Assembly: GCF_016545825.1 (NCBI RefSeq)
Contig: NC_052612.1
Coordinates: 42,825,738-42,889,737, forward strand
Reading direction: 5' to 3'
Length of the DNA stretch: 64,000 nt
Origin: Eucalyptus grandis
Taxonomy: Eukaryota > Streptophyta > Magnoliopsida > Myrtales > Myrtaceae
The notes below the pieces were generated by a model. It was given only the letters and a program-made list of their open reading frames with translations. It made no database searches and had not been told where the DNA came from. The position numbers were made by a program, and so were the translations under genes. This document shows positions 61,917-64,000 of this stretch, in pieces; within the stretch, counting starts at the first letter, position 1; each line of letters opens with the position of its first letter.

Positions 61917-64000
61917 GAGTGGTTGGCAACAACAGCCCTCTGATGATGCTGAGTCAAAAGCATTACAGATATGCCAAGCCAGTGTGAGGAGATTTTAATG
62001 AATGGCACTTGATGGGTACATGATTTCCTTGTCATGCTTGTCACTATTTGCAGTACATAAAGAGATTTTTTAAATTTTATTTTTAGAAGCAGAGGATTCT
62101 CTATTAGATGTTTCCACTACATCATTACCCCTGATTAGTTATATACCTTTTTATATATACTGTTCGTCTTCCAAATTCAAAACTTATATTTCCATGAAAA
62201 TCTTCAAATTTGTCCTCATTCTTTTAAGACTGAAAGATAAAGATAAAATGCCCCAGCTGTGTTATTATTATTTGCACAGTTAGCAATTTCAGGTCCGAAA
62301 GGTACTCACCTGTTGTTTTCTTCTTAGCTAGCACATGGTTTTCAATGTCACATGCATTCAATTTAGGAAGGGCTTTCAAGTTTGCTACGTCAAGGACAAT
62401 TTCAAATTAGGCCGGCTAAGGACATCTTTTCATACCCCACAACTTAATAACTCATTCAAGTATGATGTGTATGGCTTCACCTGTGTTGTAAGGCAATAAT
62501 GACATATTCTACAAAGTGCTTTTTGAACACTCGATTAATCATATTGTGAGCATCGTAAGCAATCTCCCCACTGTACTTATATGCTAGGTTACTGTCGAAG
62601 CGGACTAAGTCTCAAGATATGTCCATAAGATGATGCTTGGTTTCGACAATTCGATCGAGCCTTCGAGCAAGAAATATACACTCTGTTTAAGCAAGATTTG
62701 GAGATTTATTTAGTGGTATTTATGTTCATAATCAGAAAATAATCTGGCGGGTCCTTTTTCCGTGATTGAAGCTGGGGCTCCTGCATACGGCATGTTGCTT
62801 TATGATCTCTTTCCTTACTCTAATCGGTGTACCTACATGAAGGAATTAGTGTAAGTTTCCGTCCAAGTGGAAAAGATAACATTAAGAAGGGGAACTTTTG
62901 AAGGCGACTCAAGCTGGCACATTAATTAAAAGATCCCTTTCGTACATTCCAATCCAACGGCTTTGCAATGTAAACGCCCTGCTAAGATGGGCATCTCTGC
63001 TTTTTAACACCATGATTAGGAATAATGGCATCGTCCACCATCCCCGTTCCATGTGCCTGTCTTCTTTAATCATAACCCATGAAAGTCCAACATCCTTTGA
63101 CCTTCTCTAGATAATTGCTATCTTCTTATGGTACTATTACTTTCATCTTTTTCAACATCAAATGGCTGGTGAAAAATATCATCGTCAGCGTGATAAAGCT
63201 AAAAAGAAAAGAGAAAGATAAAGAGTTTGAAAGATGTATGATCGCACCTTTAAATCTTTGTTGGTTTCTATCTTCCCCCCAAAAGGGGAACCGACCCTTT
63301 GGTGAAACTGCTTTGGCAATGGCATTGTGGTCCTATGGAGAGGGACTAATTGGTGGTAAATGTGGCTTGGCGAGTCACAAATTTTGGGTAGCAGAAGAAC
63401 TTGCGTCATTGTTCACTTTGTTTGGTTGGAAACTAGGCATGCACATCTCTTTTTTTTTGGAGGAGCCACTCTTGTTCCCCTTTTGCTGGTGATGGTCCAA
63501 TGGGGCGAGCTTGCTTCTTCGTCAGTCTTTCCAACTTTTTTTAGGAACACATGAAAGATTTCGAGACTGTGCACTCACGTTGGAGAATCATTTTCGTGTC
63601 TTTGGCACGTATAGAGTTTTGATCACGCTAGGTACCTTTGAGATACACATCTACGGACGCGTGTAACAAGCTCTAATCGCTTGTTGAATAGGATTCCCTT
63701 CTTTAATTTTCCGTTTGCCGTCTGACGTATCATTTAACATGGCAAATTTGTAGATTAATCCAACTATATCCAATATTTTAGGTAACGAAGAGAAGAAAGA
63801 ACTTGAACGGTACGATCCCTTTGTCACCCCAGAATAAAAGGGGCTAAGATGAGCTTTAGATTTAAATTAAAATGACACAACTTCTAGACAACCTTTTCTT
63901 CCGAACGATGTTGAAAATAACTGTCATTGTCGGAGTTCGTGGTAGCCCAAATCATGATGCTCCTACGATTGATACGTTCAATAACGAAGATCTTTGCTTT

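Larger units (their letters stand above)
57644..64000. other. Gene-poor end of the window
   Basis: I see no protein gene or RNA gene I can support. Open frames up to 125 codons (for example 63,115-63,492) have no signal, domain or repeat. The stretch has many short microsatellites and a 20-bp palindromic CCAAAGCGATCCGCTTTGG at about 58,563-58,581. It could hold regulatory DNA of a gene beyond the window. Confidence 0.45.

Noticed and set aside
63115..63492. 125-codon open frame near the right end
   Set aside because: No recognisable domain, low-complexity segments and no promoter or homolog in the window.

Overview
This is plant nuclear DNA. The genes have GT-AG introns, the intergenic DNA is AT-rich with many microsatellites, several plant-type transposons are present, and the gene families are plant ones (LRR-XII receptor kinase, plant-type O-fucosyltransferase, arabinogalactan-type protein, MIR393). 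The gene set fits a woody eudicot. A Myrtaceae or Eucalyptus-like source is my guess and cannot be proven from the window.

Left part, 1-31,221: a large segmental tandem duplication. Copy A (1 to about 13,366) and copy B (about 22,754-31,221) each carry the 3' exons of a minus-strand PGAP1-like GPI-inositol deacylase, a roughly 1.2 kb repeat module, and an LRR-XII non-RD receptor kinase. A third, truncated copy of the module lies at 13,401-14,334. Copy A later gained a 2.78 kb solo LTR (1,596-4,377) and a 2.32 kb TIR element (10,472-12,794). The TIR element carries fragments of two unrelated host genes, a PLAI-type patatin phospholipase and a tau-class glutathione transferase, so it is a Pack-TYPE transposon. 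The two receptor kinases carry different lesions. Copy A is open but has Arg in place of the first P-loop Gly. Copy B keeps the P-loop but has two one-base deletions in its LRR exon. The DNA between the copies holds a MULE-like element, a hAT-like element and a small arabinogalactan-type protein gene.

Middle part, 31,222-40,990: a minus-strand gene like At2g39910 (ARM repeat) with nine coding exons assembled here and one base missing in exon 5, a degenerate PCNA pseudogene, and an intact four-exon ribosomal protein L35a (eL33) gene with a classic promoter (TATA, telo-box, four site II motifs).

Right part, 41,370-64,000: a second, older duplication, C1 (about 41,370-45,335) and C2 (about 47,441-54,690). 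C2 has a complete eight-exon O-fucosyltransferase family gene. C1 keeps only its promoter and first codons, with the start codon and gene body lost, plus a Harbinger-like insertion whose empty site is preserved in C2. A MIR393 hairpin lies on the minus strand near 57,500. The last 6 kb show no gene I can support.

The genes do not form a pathway. The organising theme is duplication followed by transposon insertion and loss of one or both copies. I found no undescribed multi-gene system. The most unusual objects are the two-gene Pack-TYPE element, the complementary lesions of the kinase pair, and the O-fucosyltransferase remnant.
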